From positions 1-21,719 of the forward strand of contig DHMA01000024.1 of assembly GCA_002405555.1 (NCBI GenBank): a DNA stretch of 21,719 nucleotides, given 5' to 3'. A model generated the notes under the pieces. The model worked only from the letters and a program-made list of their open reading frames with translations, did not search any database and was not told the DNA's origin. The position numbers and the translations under genes are program-made. This document shows, piece by piece, positions 21,078-21,719 of this stretch (position 1 is the stretch's first letter; each line of letters begins with the position of its first letter). Source of the stretch: Opitutia bacterium UBA4654. Its GTDB lineage: Bacteria > Verrucomicrobiota > Verrucomicrobiia > Opitutales > Intestinicryptomonadaceae.

Positions 21078-21121
21078 AAAAAACTGGATTCTTTATAGCA
21101 CGCAAACGCGGGAAAATCCAG
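21078..21121 (-). terminator. rho-independent terminator of hisI
   Basis: On the minus strand CTGGATT (21121-21115) pairs with AATCCAG (21090-21084), followed by six T (21083-21078). The loop of 24 nt contains CGC-GTTT-GCG, which may form an inner stem. It begins 8 nt after the hisI stop and would separate hisI from dnaN. Confidence 0.55.
21092..21120 (-). promoter_or_regulatory. tentative dnaN promoter
   Basis: TATAAA on the minus strand (21097-21092) has only a weak -35 (TGGATT, 21120-21115) 17 nt upstream. It lies inside the loop of the hisI terminator, about 65 nt before the dnaN ATG. A small dyad TCCGA-6-TCGGA (21059-21074) lies in the leader between them. Confidence 0.3.
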
Positions 21122-21128
21122 CTAAAAT

Positions 21129-21560
21129 TTATTCCATGCCGTCGAGGAATTCAAGCCCCTGAATTTTGCCGTCGGCGAATTTTATTCTGCGGTAGTAGCA
21201 GCCGCGGCGGGGATTGCCCGACTTGTCCTTGGTGTGGCACGAGCCTTTTCCGACCATGCGAACCTTGTAGACAACGGAATTCTGCTCGCAGTTCACGAGA
21301 ACGTCGACAAGTTTGAGGAAGTCGCCGCTGGTTTTGCCCTTAATCCAGAGTTCGTTTCTGGAAGTGCTCCAGAAAGTCGCCATGCCTTCCTTGAATGCCG
21401 TTTCGAGGGCGAGCTTGTTGACGTATCCGACGATGAGAACTTCGCCCGTATCGGCGCATTGCGCGATTGCGGGGATTACGTCCTCGGAGCATTGCGCGAT
21501 TTTTTTAAGCTTCGTGAAATCGAGCTGCAAATTGAGACCTTCTTCTATTTCTTTACTCAT
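21129..21560 (-). CDS. hisI: phosphoribosyl-AMP cyclohydrolase (variant metal site)
   Basis: Cytoplasmic enzyme of histidine synthesis that opens the purine ring of phosphoribosyl-AMP; 143 residues. The core fits: VGYVNKLALETAFKEGMATFWSTSRNELWIKGKTSGD (44-80), the VxNC segment (89-91), GSCHT (106-110) and GCYYRR (120-125). The zinc cysteines are all present (Cys91, Cys108, Cys121). The DCDxD metal motif reads NCEQN here (90-94), so the magnesium-type aspartates are changed, and the spacing between the last two Cys is about six residues longer than usual. The enzyme may be a distinct subfamily; activity should be intact at the zinc site but is not certain. The start at 21560 is preferred over 21641, which would add an unconserved 27-residue leader. 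No HisE domain is fused. Confidence 0.85.
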   Translation of the reverse strand: MSKEIEEGLNLQLDFTKLKKIAQCSEDVIPAIAQCADTGEVLIVGYVNKLALETAFKEGMATFWSTSRNELWIKGKTSGDFLKLVDVLVNCEQNSVVYKVRMVGKGSCHTKDKSGNPRRGCYYRRIKFADGKIQGLEFLDGME

Positions 21561-21650
21561 ACCCGACGATAATGAGCCGCCGCGCCGCGATTTCAACACA
21601 AAAATTTCCGCCCCCGCGCCGAAAAAATGCGACAAAGCCAATCAAGATAC

Positions 21651-21680
21651 TTGACAAACGCAAAGCCGATGTGAAAGAAT
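21651..21680 (+). promoter_or_regulatory. promoter of the tRNA gene
   Basis: A perfect TTGACA (21651-21656) and AAGAAT (21675-21680) with an 18-nt spacer, ending 13 nt before the tRNA 5' end. It is typical for a stable-RNA gene; the -10 is imperfect. Confidence 0.55.
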
Positions 21681-21693
21681 GGGCGGATAGTCA

Positions 21694-21719
21694 GGGGATA
21701 TAGCTCAGTTGGTTAGAGC
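21694..21719 (+). tRNA. 5' end of a tRNA gene, cut by the window edge
   Basis: GGGGATA is the 5' acceptor strand, followed by TA at positions 8-9, the D stem GCTC and GAGC around a loop AGTTGGTTA. These 26 nt fit tRNA-Ala or tRNA-Ile; the anticodon lies outside the window, so the amino acid is not assigned. Confidence 0.85.

Noticed and set aside
1..21719. CRISPR array, prophage or insertion sequence.
   Set aside because: No regularly spaced repeats with unique spacers, no transposase or integrase and no phage genes were found; the only mobile-like item is the palindrome at 295-416.

Overview
The window is GC-rich chromosomal DNA from a Gram-negative bacterium. Only housekeeping genes can be named firmly: hisS, eno, lpxK, dnaN and hisI. 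LpxK shows that the cell makes lipid A. The run of large Ala/Ser-rich secreted proteins of no known family, the style of the secreted protein beside lpxK, and the HMA/P-type ATPase cluster make me think of the PVC group, probably Verrucomicrobiota. That placement is inference; no rRNA or other marker in the window proves it.

Layout. (a) 1-417 is non-coding, with a rho-independent terminator (192-226, minus), a 122-bp near-perfect inverted-repeat element (295-416), and perhaps the first codons of a gene leaving the left edge. (b) 418-7251, minus strand, holds one secreted protein (gene D, own promoter) and, upstream of it, a tightly coupled operon of three diverged paralogues (A 7251-5284, B 5273-3321, C 3315-1486). 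These envelope proteins each have five helical repeat units of about 44 residues, a segment resembling a degenerate trypsin/HtrA fold with an incomplete catalytic triad, and a helical C-terminus. (c) 7374-9090, minus: an HU/IHF-like protein and hisS in one operon with a clear terminator. (d) 9297-10583, minus: a single Gfo/Idh/MocA oxidoreductase with its own promoter and terminator. (e) 10774-12150, plus: eno with terminator. (f) 12186-15818, plus: a four-gene metal operon. Two small HMA-like proteins precede a P1B-type ATPase that carries a third HMA-like domain and an SCG motif instead of CPC; a small membrane-anchored basic protein follows. The promoter overlaps a perfect 24-bp dyad like a DtxR/MntR-type operator. 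(g) 16067-19026, plus: a secreted transglutaminase-like/TPR protein coupled to lpxK (TTG start). (h) 19023-21560, minus: hisI, dnaN and a three-helix membrane protein; the last gene converges on lpxK with stop codons overlapping in a 4-bp CTAA. (i) The first 26 nt of a tRNA gene, with promoter, at the right edge.

The two places most likely to hold an undescribed system are the A-B-C paralogue operon, where every member has lost a different part of a protease-like active site, and the HMA-HMA-(HMA-ATPase)-small protein operon with its metal-regulator-like operator.
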